Shown here: positions 21,115 to 31,292 of the stretch, piece after piece
Layout of the letters: each line of letters starts with the position of its first letter
How positions within the stretch are numbered: position 1 is the stretch's first letter
Origin: Terriglobia bacterium
GTDB lineage: Bacteria > Acidobacteriota > Terriglobia > JAJPHL01
Length of the DNA: 64,000 bases
Reading direction: 5' to 3'
Assembly: GCA_021325275.1 (NCBI GenBank)
Contig: JAJPHL010000032.1
Location: forward strand, 62,001-126,000
Translations under genes and position numbers: made by a program
The notes under the pieces: generated by a model
What the model saw: the letters and a program-made list of their open reading frames with translations, nothing else
Databases searched by the model: none
What the model was told of the DNA's origin: nothing

Positions 21115-24100
21115 ATGCGACGCCTGAGCCTTTTCCTACTCCTGTTTGCCGCCCTGACGCAAGCGCAAGCCGTGGTCGATGGATTTAGCCTCGACCAAAT
21201 CAGTTTTTCCGCCGTCAGTACCGGCAATGTTCCGTGTTCGGAGTACGGAGAAGCGGGATTCGCCGTACGCACCGCGCCGCGGCTCTATCAATACGTCCAA
21301 GTGACCGCGCAACTGGCCGGATCTTCGACCAGCCCCGCGTGGATCGTGCAGAATCTGCAGATCCACGGCGAAAAGATCGCGGTCAGCGCCAATGTCAACT
21401 TGACGTTGCTCGGCGTCGCGCGCGGAACGTGCATCACCGGCACAATAGTGAATTACAAGATCACCGTGACCGATGCCAAGGTCACGACCGCGCCGGCATT
21501 CACCGGTGCGCTGTCGGCGATCGTCGGACAAACCAACGACAATGCCGAAGGCATGATCGCCGTCGGTGCGGCGCCGGGCACATTGAGCGCGCCGATTGAG
21601 TTGCCGCTCGCGTCGCGGTCGCCCGAACAGCAGCGTTCTCCCGCTGGAGCTTCGCCGGACAACGGCAACATCACCGTCACCGAAGTCACTCGCGACGGCA
21701 TGGGCAACATCACGCAAAACAAGAATGAGTGCGGACCGGCCGGCGTCGTAAACAGCATGTTTTGGATGCAAGGCGAAGGCATGGCGGCGCTGGGTCTGTT
21801 GACTCCTACGCAAGCGCTCAGCGAGCTCGAGAATGAGATGAATTTCGTTTCCACGAAGGGAGTCTCCGCAACCAATCTTGTGGCCGGCAAAATGGCTTTC
21901 GCGCAGAATTCCGCGCATCCCATCAATTTGAACGTGGACTACATGGCGGCCTCGGCCACTACGGGCCTGGGTGCGTCGGTAACGTCGGGCAACAGCACGG
22001 CCACTCGAACCGGCGACGATGCACCGCCAACTCTCGATTTTCTCCAGCAACAAATGGCGAACGGAGCGGACGTCGAAATACAGATTGATTTCATAGATCC
22101 AAAGACTGGGAAGACAACCGGCTCGCACGTCACAACGGTATCCGACTTTATGACCGGGCCCGATGGCGCCGCCATCATGACGAACGACGCGAAATATCAG
22201 AATGGCACCACCCGGGGATTGCGCACGGATCGCGTCTCCGGAATCCAGAACGTCACGGGGATCGATGGCAAGACTTACATGTCGCTCTCCGGATATCGCC
22301 CGAACCGCGTGACCGCGATCTTCGCGGAGACGGCGCAAGTCCACAATTTTGCTTTCGTGCCGCTGGAAACAAACGGCGCATTGGGCGTGTATGGACTTTC
22401 GAACAATAACGTCGGCGCGGAATCGCTGCACGGCGCGTCGGGAGTAGCAGGCGGATTGACGCTCGTGGGAACCTACACAACCGGCCCGAGCACGGTCGCG
22501 GCGATCACCGTGCTCAATCGCTTCGTATATGCAGCGAGTTTCGCCGGGGATAGCATTTACGCGTTTACGATCAACTCTACGACTGGCGCGCTCACGGCCG
22601 TTTCGGGATCGCCTTTTTCAACCGGCGCCGCCAGTGGCCCGTTCGCCCTGGCCGTCGATCCCTCCGGACGATTTTTGTATAGCGCAAACTACTACACCGG
22701 GATCGGCGCGTTCGCGATTGATCCGGTGAGTGGTGCGCTCACCACCATCGCTGGATCGCCTTTTCCAGCCCAGGGGCCGGCGTCGGTCGCAGTGGCCGGA
22801 CGCGTTTTGTATTCGGCCAACTACGACGGCGGCAATGTCGGGGCGTACATCATCGACAACGCTACCGGCGCGCTGACGCAACTCTCGGGATCGCCGTTCA
22901 CCGGCGGCGCGTCGCCGAATTGGGTGGCCATTCATCCCAATGGTAGTTTCCTCTACGTGGCAAACAACAACGGCAGTAACATTTCCGCATTCGCGATCGG
23001 CGCGAATAGCGCCCTGACGCAGATTCCAGGATCGCCTTTCGCCGCGGGATCGCAACCCGACGTCATCGCGATTCTTCCGCGGGGAAATTTCGCGTACGTG
23101 GCGAACTATCAGAGCGGGAATGTCTCCGCCTATTCGATCGACTCGACCACCGGCGCGCTCACGCCGATCTCCGGATCGCCGTTCGCCGCTTCTTTGGGTG
23201 CGTTTTCGGTGAGTGCCGATGCGTTGGGCAAGTACTTGTACGTCGCCGCGCAGGGCCCCAGTTCCAACGTCTCGGCGTACACGATCAATTCCACAACGGG
23301 CGCTCTGACACCGATTTCCGGATCGCCATTCTCGATCTCGGGTGGTCCGGCGCGACTTTCGCTGGGGGCGATCACGCCGATCGTGGGCCAATTTCCGTCG
23401 CCCACGCTCACGCAGTTGTCGCCGTCAACCGTCCCGCCCGGCAGTGGACCCATGACGCTGACGATTTACGGCAACAATTTTGCTCCCGGCGTGACGGCGC
23501 GATGGAACGGATCGCCCCGCACCACGTCGATGATCAGCTCGACGCAAATCAACGTGGCGTTGCCGGCCCTTGATGTCGCAAACGCGGGAACGTTCCCGGT
23601 AACCGTGTCGAATGTCATGCCCGGAGGCGGAACGTCGGCCTCGCTGCCCTTTGCCGTCACTGCCAACGCCGCGCCGCCGTCGGTTCCGTCGTCGACGGGC
23701 ACGGTGAACGCCGCGGGATTCCAAACGGGCATGGCCGTGGTTCCGGGAAGCATCGCCGCGGTTTTTGGCACGAATCTCGCGAGCGCCACCACGAACAATT
23801 CTGGGCTGCCGCTGCCGACGTCGCTGGGCGGCGCGAGTGTGTTGTTCAACGGCACGACTCCCGCGCCTCTGTTCTTCACGTCGTCGGGACAAATCAACAT
23901 GCAAGTGCCGTGGGAGTTGGCGGGTCCCGAGCGCACCTGGGCCACGTTCACAACTTCGGCGGGAACCAGTTCGCCGGCGACGATTACGCTGGAGCCTTTC
24001 GCACCCGGCGTGTTCACGATCAACGCCGCGGGTCAAGGCGCGGTGCAGATTTCTTCCACCGGCGCATTCGCCGCACCGAGTGGAAGCGTGCCGGGTGCGG

Positions 24101-24411
24101 CGGCGAACCCCGTGGCGAAAGGAGATTTCGTCACGATCTACTGCACCGGTCTCGGCGACGTAACGAATCGTCCCGCGACGGGAACGCCCGCGCCCCCGGG
24201 CCCGAATCTGGCGGTGACGACCACCGCCCCTGCGGTGACCATCGGAGGCGCCGCGGCGACCGTGAGTTTTTCAGGACTCGCACCGGGTTTCGTCGGGCTG
24301 TATCAAGTCAACGTGCAAGTGCCGTCCGCCGCGACGTCGGGAAACGCGGTCACTTTGCAATTGAGCATCGGCGGGATCAACGCGAATCCGGTGACGATCG
24401 CGGTGCAGTAA
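21115..24411 (+). CDS. Exported multidomain protein: C39-peptidase-like region, six-bladed YVTN/lactonase-like propeller, IPT/TIG-like domain, TIGR03437 C-terminal module
   Basis: 'NKNECGPAGVVNSMFW' and 'GSHVTTVSDF' resemble C39-like Cys/His motifs. Six 'TTGAL(T)..SGSPF' repeats, then 'PTLTQLSPSTVPPGSGPMTLTIYGNNF' (TIG), then TIGR03437 ending 'NPVTIAVQ'. Confidence 0.8.
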   Translation: MRRLSLFLLLFAALTQAQAVVDGFSLDQISFSAVSTGNVPCSEYGEAGFAVRTAPRLYQYVQVTAQLAGSSTSPAWIVQNLQIHGEKIAVSANVNLTLLGVARGTCITGTIVNYKITVTDAKVTTAPAFTGALSAIVGQTNDNAEGMIAVGAAPGTLSAPIELPLASRSPEQQRSPAGASPDNGNITVTEVTRDGMGNITQNKNECGPAGVVNSMFWMQGEGMAALGLLTPTQALSELENEMNFVSTKGVSATNLVAGKMAFAQNSAHPINLNVDYMAASATTGLGASVTSGNSTATRTGDDAPPTLDFLQQQMANGADVEIQIDFIDPKTGKTTGSHVTTVSDFMTGPDGAAIMTNDAKYQNGTTRGLRTDRVSGIQNVTGIDGKTYMSLSGYRPNRVTAIFAETAQVHNFAFVPLETNGALGVYGLSNNNVGAESLHGASGVAGGLTLVGTYTTGPSTVAAITVLNRFVYAASFAGDSIYAFTINSTTGALTAVSGSPFSTGAASGPFALAVDPSGRFLYSANYYTGIGAFAIDPVSGALTTIAGSPFPAQGPASVAVAGRVLYSANYDGGNVGAYIIDNATGALTQLSGSPFTGGASPNWVAIHPNGSFLYVANNNGSNISAFAIGANSALTQIPGSPFAAGSQPDVIAILPRGNFAYVANYQSGNVSAYSIDSTTGALTPISGSPFAASLGAFSVSADALGKYLYVAAQGPSSNVSAYTINSTTGALTPISGSPFSISGGPARLSLGAITPIVGQFPSPTLTQLSPSTVPPGSGPMTLTIYGNNFAPGVTARWNGSPRTTSMISSTQINVALPALDVANAGTFPVTVSNVMPGGGTSASLPFAVTANAAPPSVPSSTGTVNAAGFQTGMAVVPGSIAAVFGTNLASATTNNSGLPLPTSLGGASVLFNGTTPAPLFFTSSGQINMQVPWELAGPERTWATFTTSAGTSSPATITLEPFAPGVFTINAAGQGAVQISSTGAFAAPSGSVPGAAANPVAKGDFVTIYCTGLGDVTNRPATGTPAPPGPNLAVTTTAPAVTIGGAAATVSFSGLAPGFVGLYQVNVQVPSAATSGNAVTLQLSIGGINANPVTIAVQ

Positions 24412-24507
24412 GCTTTACCGGCCCGACAAGCAAGAGCGATTGGGAATCCGCGTGTAAACCTGCGGGCCTCTCCGCGCGTCTTATCTAACAATCGATCTTG
24501 GCAGGAT

Positions 24508-27417
24508 ATGATGACAAACATGCGGTTCTCTGTAGCCTTCCTGGGCCTTTTCACTCTTACAGCAATTCCGGCATCCGCACAGCGGCAGCCCGCCATCGTG
24601 ACGCTCAACTCGCCGCCTGTGGTGGAGCATTTCGTGCGCACGCCGCGCGAAATCTCCGTACGGCGACGCCTGTTTACTTCCGAAGCCGCCTCGTATCGCG
24701 CGGCGCTGCGCACCGAAAAGGCGCCCCTCGTGGCTTCCATCCAAGGTCGCGGCATTCCCGTCGATTGGCAAATTGAAACCATCTTGAACGCGGTGATGAT
24801 TCAAGCCACCGACGACGATCTCGCATGGCTGCGCACGCAACCGCTTGTGACGTCCGCCGAATACGCGCCCACGTTCCGCGTCCACATGGACGCCGCGGCG
24901 AAACTGATTTCCGCGCCCGCCGTTTGGCAGGCGCTCGGTGGATCGACGAACGCCGGCAAGGGCATTATGATCGGAATCGTCGATTCCGGCATCGACTACA
25001 GGCATCCCATGTTCACCGACACCGGATTCACGGCGCCCGCCGGATTTCCGCTGACGAATCAATCGACCGGCGGCACGTTCACGAACAACAAAGTGATCGT
25101 CGCCAAGAATTTTGTTTGTGTCTCGTCGGTGAGCTGCCCGGGCTCGAACAACGGGAGCGATCTCATCGCCTCCGACGGGCTCGGCCACGGAACATTCGTG
25201 GCATCCGTCGCGGCCGGCGTGGCTGCCACGTCGCCGTTCAATACCACGATTTCCGGCATCGCGCCGGGCGCCTATCTCGGCAACTACAAAGTTTTTAGCG
25301 CGGCGGGAACGGCCTCCGGAACTTCCACGCTCGTGGCGATCGACACGGCCGTCGGCGACGGCATGAATATCGTGAATTTCTCGGGCGGGGCCGTGCCGTC
25401 GCCAAAGGCCGCGTCCGATGCCTACAATTTCGCGTTGAACACCGCCGCGAATGCCGGCGTGCTGATCGTCGTGTCGGCGGGAAACTGCGGACCCATCGCC
25501 GTGGGATCATCCGAATGCACCGGAATCACGCCGGGCGATTTCAGTATCAGCTCGCCAGGCGAGTCGCCCGCCGTTCTTACCGCCGGCGCAAGCAGCAACT
25601 CGCATTCCTTGAGCGAAGGGTTTTCTGTGACCGCGCCGGCGCCGGTGCCGGCGAACCTCGTGGGCATGGGTTTTGTTCCCTCGACGGCGCCGGTCTTCAC
25701 AGCCAACATTGGACCTCTCCCGCTCATCGATATCACGTCGTTGGATTCTTCGTCGCTCGGGTGCAACGCAAATTTGTTGAAGCCGGGAAGTCTCACGGGC
25801 GCGATCGCGGTGATCTCGCGCGGCACGTGCAATTTCATCGTAAAAGTGAACAACGCTGCCGCGGCGGGCGCCGCCGCCGTGCTGTTGTACGACAACACCA
25901 CCGAAGCCCTGATCATTCCTCAGACCGACAATGGCCCGATTCCATCGGGAATCATCTCGCAATCGGATGGCGCGAATCTGCTGGCATTCATTCGCTCGCA
26001 TTCCGGTACGCAGGGCACGATGGTGGCGATCGCAGCGTTTGTTTCGCAAACGCCCGACTTGGTGGCGAACTACTCGAGCCGTGGTCCCACGGCGGATTAC
26101 AACATCAAGCCCGACCTCGTGGCGCCCGCCGACGTCTACGCGGCGGCGCAAGATATTTATTCGTCCGCGGAGATTTACGACGCCAGCGGTTTCACTTACG
26201 CCGAAGGCACAAGCTTTGCCGCGCCCATGTCCACGGGATCGGCCGCCGTGCTGCTGGCGCATAACTCCGCGCTCACGCCGACGGATTTGAAAAGCGCGCT
26301 CGTGAATTCCGCCACGCTGCTGAAAGGCACGCAGGACGGCGCGCTGATCAGCGTGATCAACGAAGGCGGCGGGCGCCTAAATTTGCAAGCGGCGATGAAT
26401 TCGCCGCTCACCGCCAATCCGGTTTCGGTGAGTTTCGGCTTAGTAACCGCGGGAACCACGAATCAAACGAAATCGGTGACGCTGAAAAACATCGGCAGCC
26501 TCTCTGACACGTTCACGGCGTCGGCTACATCGCTGCTCGGCGGCAACGGCTTGCAAGTGAGCGTTTCGCCCGCCACGGTTTCGCTCTCCGCAGGTCAAGC
26601 GCAGGTTGTGAGCATTGTCGCGACGTCGACGACGGCCCAGCAGGGCGTGTTCGAAGGATTTGTCACGCTCACCGGACAGCAATCGGGCCTTTCGATCCAC
26701 ATTCCGTACTGGGTGATGTTCGGATTACCGTCGGCGACGGCCGCGGGAGTCGTGGACGGCGCGGGTTTTGGACCGAACGTAGCGCCCGGTTCCATCATTT
26801 CGATTTTTGGATCGTCACTCGGTGGACCGCCCATCGGCGCGTCGGTGTTGCCGCTGCCCGGCGACTTAGGGCACAGCGCGGTTTCGATCGCCTCGGGTGG
26901 AACCACGTCGTACGCGCCGATGTTCTTCAGTTCATCCGGCCAATTGAATTTGCAATTGCCGTTCACGGCCACCGGAACGGCGTCGGCGAAGATCACGCTG
27001 GAAGGTTTAGGATCGTCGATCAGTTTTCCGGTGTCGGCGGGCGCGCCGGGGATTTTTAACTACAACAATGGCGTTGGCGTGGTGCTGCATACCACCGACT
27101 ACACGCTCGTGACGTCGGCCAATCCCGCGCACGGCGGCGAGATCATCGCGATCTACTGCACCGGACTCGGCGCGGTGACTCCCGCGGTCAACTCCGGTTT
27201 GCCGGCGCCGGCGTCACCGCTGAGCGTCACGCCGAATCCTACGGTGACCATCGGCGGACAGGCGGCGTCGGTGCAATTCTCGGGTCTGGCGGCTGGATTT
27301 GTCGGGTTGTATCAAGTGAACGCGACGATTCCCGCGACCGTGTCGTCAGGTGCGCAGAAGATGACGATGGGAATGGGCGGGAACACGAGTAACTCCGTGA
27401 CGATTGCGATCCAGTAG
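24508..27417 (+). CDS. Subtilisin-like S8 serine protease with PA insert and C-terminal TIGR03437 module
   Basis: Catalytic Asp 'GIMIGIVDSGIDYRHP', His 'GLGHGTFVASVAAG', Ser 'EGTSFAAPMSTGSAAVLL'. PA domain 'GAIAVISRGTCNFIVKVNNAAAAGAAAVLLYDN'. C-terminus 'NSVTIAIQ'. Confidence 0.93.
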   Translation: MMTNMRFSVAFLGLFTLTAIPASAQRQPAIVTLNSPPVVEHFVRTPREISVRRRLFTSEAASYRAALRTEKAPLVASIQGRGIPVDWQIETILNAVMIQATDDDLAWLRTQPLVTSAEYAPTFRVHMDAAAKLISAPAVWQALGGSTNAGKGIMIGIVDSGIDYRHPMFTDTGFTAPAGFPLTNQSTGGTFTNNKVIVAKNFVCVSSVSCPGSNNGSDLIASDGLGHGTFVASVAAGVAATSPFNTTISGIAPGAYLGNYKVFSAAGTASGTSTLVAIDTAVGDGMNIVNFSGGAVPSPKAASDAYNFALNTAANAGVLIVVSAGNCGPIAVGSSECTGITPGDFSISSPGESPAVLTAGASSNSHSLSEGFSVTAPAPVPANLVGMGFVPSTAPVFTANIGPLPLIDITSLDSSSLGCNANLLKPGSLTGAIAVISRGTCNFIVKVNNAAAAGAAAVLLYDNTTEALIIPQTDNGPIPSGIISQSDGANLLAFIRSHSGTQGTMVAIAAFVSQTPDLVANYSSRGPTADYNIKPDLVAPADVYAAAQDIYSSAEIYDASGFTYAEGTSFAAPMSTGSAAVLLAHNSALTPTDLKSALVNSATLLKGTQDGALISVINEGGGRLNLQAAMNSPLTANPVSVSFGLVTAGTTNQTKSVTLKNIGSLSDTFTASATSLLGGNGLQVSVSPATVSLSAGQAQVVSIVATSTTAQQGVFEGFVTLTGQQSGLSIHIPYWVMFGLPSATAAGVVDGAGFGPNVAPGSIISIFGSSLGGPPIGASVLPLPGDLGHSAVSIASGGTTSYAPMFFSSSGQLNLQLPFTATGTASAKITLEGLGSSISFPVSAGAPGIFNYNNGVGVVLHTTDYTLVTSANPAHGGEIIAIYCTGLGAVTPAVNSGLPAPASPLSVTPNPTVTIGGQAASVQFSGLAAGFVGLYQVNATIPATVSSGAQKMTMGMGGNTSNSVTIAIQ

Positions 27418-27418
27418 A

Positions 27419-28966
27419 TTACCCGGGAGTTTTTTCCGGAGGGATCTCTGGATTCAATTCGGCCCAGAGCCGAGACGCCAGTTGGTGCTTGGGAGCGATA
27501 CTCAGCGCTTGCCGCACGTGCAACTTCGCCTCCTCGGCCCGTTCATCGTCCATCAGACACTCCGCGATGTAGCAGTGCACATTTGCCGACGGACGAAATT
27601 GCAACGAGGCGCAATAAAAATCCAGTTCACGATAGAGCGCCTGCGTCCAACGCTCTTTTTCGTTCTCATCGAGACGCGTGCGTTTTCGACGCTCGATCAT
27701 CCCGCAAGCGATGTTAGCGGCCGCTCGAACCTCGCGAGAGCGGCCGCCGTCGATCGTTTGCCGTTCCAAACCGTCGAACCATCTGTGGTGTAAGCTCAGC
27801 TCGAATTCTGCATCCGACTTTGGGGCCGCCTTGGCCCACCGCTGCAATACCTCGAAGTCTAAGGACAAAGCCAGCAGCCAGTCGTCGGTTTGACGGCCGC
27901 CAGCGCGGTGGTTCAACCGCCTTTCGAGAAGTCCCTTCAGGCGAACATGGGCTTTTTGTAGCGATTCGGCTTGTTGTGTCGCCAGCAACGAATGCGCTAA
28001 CCAGTAAACACTTTCCACATAGAGTGGCTGGCGCAACTCTATTCGCTGCTGGCGAAGCCGCGCAAAGGCAGGAATGACGAAACCTGCAAATCCCGCTCTC
28101 CAGGTATCCATTTCCGGATTGTCCAAGAGCGCCGCGAACTCTGAAGGACTTGGCTTTCGGGTCAACTGCCGGATTCTGCGAATCGACTGTTGTGCCAGTG
28201 CCCAGTTCTTTTCCTGTAGCAGCTTTTGAAGCTTTTTCACGTCAGGACCTAGCCAGTTCGAGATCGGGAACAAATCCAGTTGTTCTGCATACTGACCAAT
28301 ATCAGATTCGCTTATCGCTACGTTTGCCATTCCAAGCTGCGCAAATCTGGCGTTTCGTAGTCGAGTACGGCACTCGAAATCGATACTCCAGAGCTGGGAA
28401 TCGAATCCCGCGAGCTTGGATCGGTTTAAAGCGGTGTCTAGCTTCGTCCGCGCCGCTTCAGCATTTATCTTCGTCGAAGCCATTCTGCCGGCAGCAATTC
28501 GCGGAAGTTCGGATTTTAGAAGCTTGCTGAGCGTCTCAACGCGAAATCCAATGATGTCGTCGCGCGTTCGCTGAATGAGCTCGTTCTCCGCCCGCTCGTC
28601 AAGCGCTTCCTTGAGGTCATCCCAACACATGCTTGCAAAATAAAATGAACCGCCGGAGAGAAACGAGAGCGAGTCGTAATAGAGTTGCAGCCATTCCTGA
28701 AGGAAAGGCAGTCGCTCGGCCAGCCAGATCCGCCTGGACTTAGATGTCCACTTTTCTCCTAGGTCAGAAACAATTCGTTTGCGTTCGCCTTCGAAGCGTT
28801 CGACCAGAGCCATGAATACCCGCGACGCATGATCCGCATCACCCTGACTGAAGTACGTATATCCGAGAAGGAACTCCGCGGGACGGTAAAGCGGATCGAT
28901 CTCGCGTACTACGAGGTTGAGCGCCTCTACAGCGTCGTTCGGCGATGTTGGCTTCGTTTCGCTCAT
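27419..28966 (-). CDS. Hypothetical TPR-like/helical-repeat protein (orphan)
   Basis: Long continuous ORF with TPR-like ends ('AEFLLGYTYFSQGDADHASRVFMALVERF'; 'CYIAECLMDDERAEEAKLHVRQALSIAP'). Start overlaps the upstream gene stop by 4 nt. Confidence 0.7.
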   Translation of the reverse strand: MSETKPTSPNDAVEALNLVVREIDPLYRPAEFLLGYTYFSQGDADHASRVFMALVERFEGERKRIVSDLGEKWTSKSRRIWLAERLPFLQEWLQLYYDSLSFLSGGSFYFASMCWDDLKEALDERAENELIQRTRDDIIGFRVETLSKLLKSELPRIAAGRMASTKINAEAARTKLDTALNRSKLAGFDSQLWSIDFECRTRLRNARFAQLGMANVAISESDIGQYAEQLDLFPISNWLGPDVKKLQKLLQEKNWALAQQSIRRIRQLTRKPSPSEFAALLDNPEMDTWRAGFAGFVIPAFARLRQQRIELRQPLYVESVYWLAHSLLATQQAESLQKAHVRLKGLLERRLNHRAGGRQTDDWLLALSLDFEVLQRWAKAAPKSDAEFELSLHHRWFDGLERQTIDGGRSREVRAAANIACGMIERRKRTRLDENEKERWTQALYRELDFYCASLQFRPSANVHCYIAECLMDDERAEEAKLHVRQALSIAPKHQLASRLWAELNPEIPPEKTPG

Positions 28967-30054
28967 TCCAGGGTCAACGCGGCGGCTGTGAAGATACAGA
29001 CGGTCCGCCAGGAAGTCGGCTTGTACCCTTGACTGAAACCTTGGAGTTGGGCCATGCGAATCTTACAGGCTAGGACGAGCGCCAGCAGCTGGAGTTGCTG
29101 CGACAGCAATCGTTGCTCCTCGGCTTTTCGGGACAACCACGTATGCGTCACCCCCGGACCGAGCATCCGGCTGACCACAAATTGCGATTCCGGCAATTGC
29201 GTAATTTCCGCGGTGTTTGCTTCCACGCGGATTTCCGATTTCGTGCGAGCGTTCTTGATTCGCGCTACGGCTTGCGCGGACCCAGGTGAGAGTCGAACAT
29301 CACCTTCTACGACGATCAATGGCCGCTCTAAGCTTTGTCGCAGCATCCGTATGGCGTAGCCTAAGGCGTAACGCACGGCGGTCTTTCCTTCAGGATCTTT
29401 GATTTCCTCTAGCGCTTCATCATAGGCGCTGCGCTCTTCGAGCGATTGTCCTTTGAGGTCGTCAAAAACAAGCGTGATCCCCAAGGATTTTGCATACTCT
29501 GATCCGTAAACGCGCTTGATTTCATTGGCGAACGATGCCAAGGCATTCCGGAATAACTTGCTCGCGGCCTCACCCTCGGCTCCATAGACGGGGAAGCCGG
29601 TAATGCGTGTTGAGCGCCGAGGCGTTAACCGTAGGATCAGCCAGCCGAAAGCGATCAATACCAACGAAGCGACGAATGCCGATCGAACGTGCAAAGCAAC
29701 GTCCGCGACTTCGGCGAGCACGCGACCTGCGCCCCAGGCCCTTCGACGGAATCGCGCGAGTCGCTCCAAGCCTGTTGCGGCGTTTGTGCGAATGCAGTCC
29801 TGGCTGCTCGCAAGCGCAGCGGCATACTCACTTTCCGCATGCTCTATGTTTCCGGCCGCCTCGAGCTCTTGCGCCTTCTCCAGTCGATGATGCGAAACGA
29901 GATCCTTTGCGGCGGACGTTTTGCAAGTGTCGACCTCCGCGGCCTCCAGGCTTCCTAGTTTCCAGACAAGTATTTCCGGGGATAAGAAGAATGCTGCAAA
30001 CAAAAGCAGGGTGATCAAAAACGAAAATCCGCGGTGAACGCCGGGCGGCATCAC
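28963..30054 (-). CDS. Hypothetical protein with two predicted TM segments (orphan)
   Basis: Hydrophobic segments 'FSFLITLLLFAAFFLSPEILVW' and 'SAFVASLVLIAFGWLIL', TPR-like periplasmic segment, cytosolic C-terminal domain of unknown family. Overlaps the downstream ORF. Confidence 0.7.
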   Translation of the reverse strand: MMPPGVHRGFSFLITLLLFAAFFLSPEILVWKLGSLEAAEVDTCKTSAAKDLVSHHRLEKAQELEAAGNIEHAESEYAAALASSQDCIRTNAATGLERLARFRRRAWGAGRVLAEVADVALHVRSAFVASLVLIAFGWLILRLTPRRSTRITGFPVYGAEGEAASKLFRNALASFANEIKRVYGSEYAKSLGITLVFDDLKGQSLEERSAYDEALEEIKDPEGKTAVRYALGYAIRMLRQSLERPLIVVEGDVRLSPGSAQAVARIKNARTKSEIRVEANTAEITQLPESQFVVSRMLGPGVTHTWLSRKAEEQRLLSQQLQLLALVLACKIRMAQLQGFSQGYKPTSWRTVCIFTAAALTLE

Positions 30055-30103
30055 GGAATAATATACGCCAAGGCCTAGGAGAATGCGGGAAATAGTTCTT
30101 GAT

Positions 30104-31192
30104 CTAAACGAGAACGCCTTGGTTCGCCACGGAGATGTTGTTCCGCGTAGACTTTTTCACGTCATACATCGCGTTGTCCGCCATGTGAATCAGGTCCGCG
30201 CGATTCGTGGCGTCGGTTGGGAACGACGCCAGGCCAAAGCTGGCGGTCACGCGCAGGTTCAAGCCTTCTTCTTCCAGATACGTCCGCTCCGCTAACAAAC
30301 GATGCAAGCGGCGCGCCACTTGGATCGCCGCGCGCTTGCTGGTTTGCGGAAGCAGCAGCACAAATTCATCGCCGCCGTAGCGGAACGCCATGTCGATCAA
30401 TCGCAGATGGCTTTGCAGCACTTGACCGATTTGCGCGAGCAGCTTGCTTCCCACCAAATGTCCGTGAACGTCGTTGACCGCCTTGAAGCGATCGAGATCG
30501 ATGAAGATCAACGAAAATTCGTAGTTGTAGCGCGTGGAGCGATGGATTTCCGCTTCCAACATGTTGTTCAAGTGGCGCGAGTTGAACAAGCGCGTGCAAT
30601 CGTCGGTGATGGTCAGCTCGTGGATCTTTTGGACGTGGCGCGCGTTCTCGATGGCGATGGCCACGTAGTCGGCGAGCGCTTGCAACAGGAACAAATCCTC
30701 GCCTTCGAATTGCAACGGGTTCGGACAATTGATCAGCTCGATGACGCCGAGCACGCCGTCGCGTCCGCGCACCGGGATGCAAGCGATGGAACGCGTGACC
30801 ATGCGTGTCAAGTCGTCCACGCGCGAGGAAAATCGGGGATCGGTAGTCGTGTCAGGCACGTACACCGGTTGATTGTGCGCAGCGACCCAACCGGCGATGC
30901 CTTCGCCCATGCGCAAACGAATGTTGGTGAGCTTTTCAGCGGCCTCGCCCACCGCAATTTCGAAGCGCAACTCCGAGCCTTCGTTCTCCACCATCAGCAG
31001 CGACCACGTGTCCGGATGGAAGAAGGCGGAGATCTGCTGCATGATCGTCTCGAGCACCCGGTTATGGTCGAGGGTGGAGGTAAGCGCCTTGCCGACTTCG
31101 TGGAAGACGGCTAACTCGCGGACTTTCTTTTCGAGTTCGGCGATGCGTGCAGCAGAGTCCATGAAACTTAAACCTGGATCGGGCACGGGCAA
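30104..31192 (-). CDS. GAF-GGDEF diguanylate cyclase
   Basis: GAF-like N-terminus; 'SLIFIDLDRFKAVNDVHGHLVGSKLL' and 'RLIDMAFRYGGDEFVLLLPQT' with GGDEF and an upstream RxxD I-site. Confidence 0.95.
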   Translation of the reverse strand: MPVPDPGLSFMDSAARIAELEKKVRELAVFHEVGKALTSTLDHNRVLETIMQQISAFFHPDTWSLLMVENEGSELRFEIAVGEAAEKLTNIRLRMGEGIAGWVAAHNQPVYVPDTTTDPRFSSRVDDLTRMVTRSIACIPVRGRDGVLGVIELINCPNPLQFEGEDLFLLQALADYVAIAIENARHVQKIHELTITDDCTRLFNSRHLNNMLEAEIHRSTRYNYEFSLIFIDLDRFKAVNDVHGHLVGSKLLAQIGQVLQSHLRLIDMAFRYGGDEFVLLLPQTSKRAAIQVARRLHRLLAERTYLEEEGLNLRVTASFGLASFPTDATNRADLIHMADNAMYDVKKSTRNNISVANQGVLV

Positions 31193-31292
31193 CGACTAGC
31201 CCAGTATACCGTACAGATGACACGGATCAACAGCGGGTTCACAAGCGTGTGCCGTGGGAGGTGGCGGCGACGAGCGCGTCGGGCGGTGTTCC

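Noticed and set aside
22606-23327. Regular roughly 144-nt periodicity considered as a CRISPR or DNA satellite array
   Set aside because: Spacing is always a multiple of 3 and encodes propeller blades; there are no identical repeats with unique spacers.
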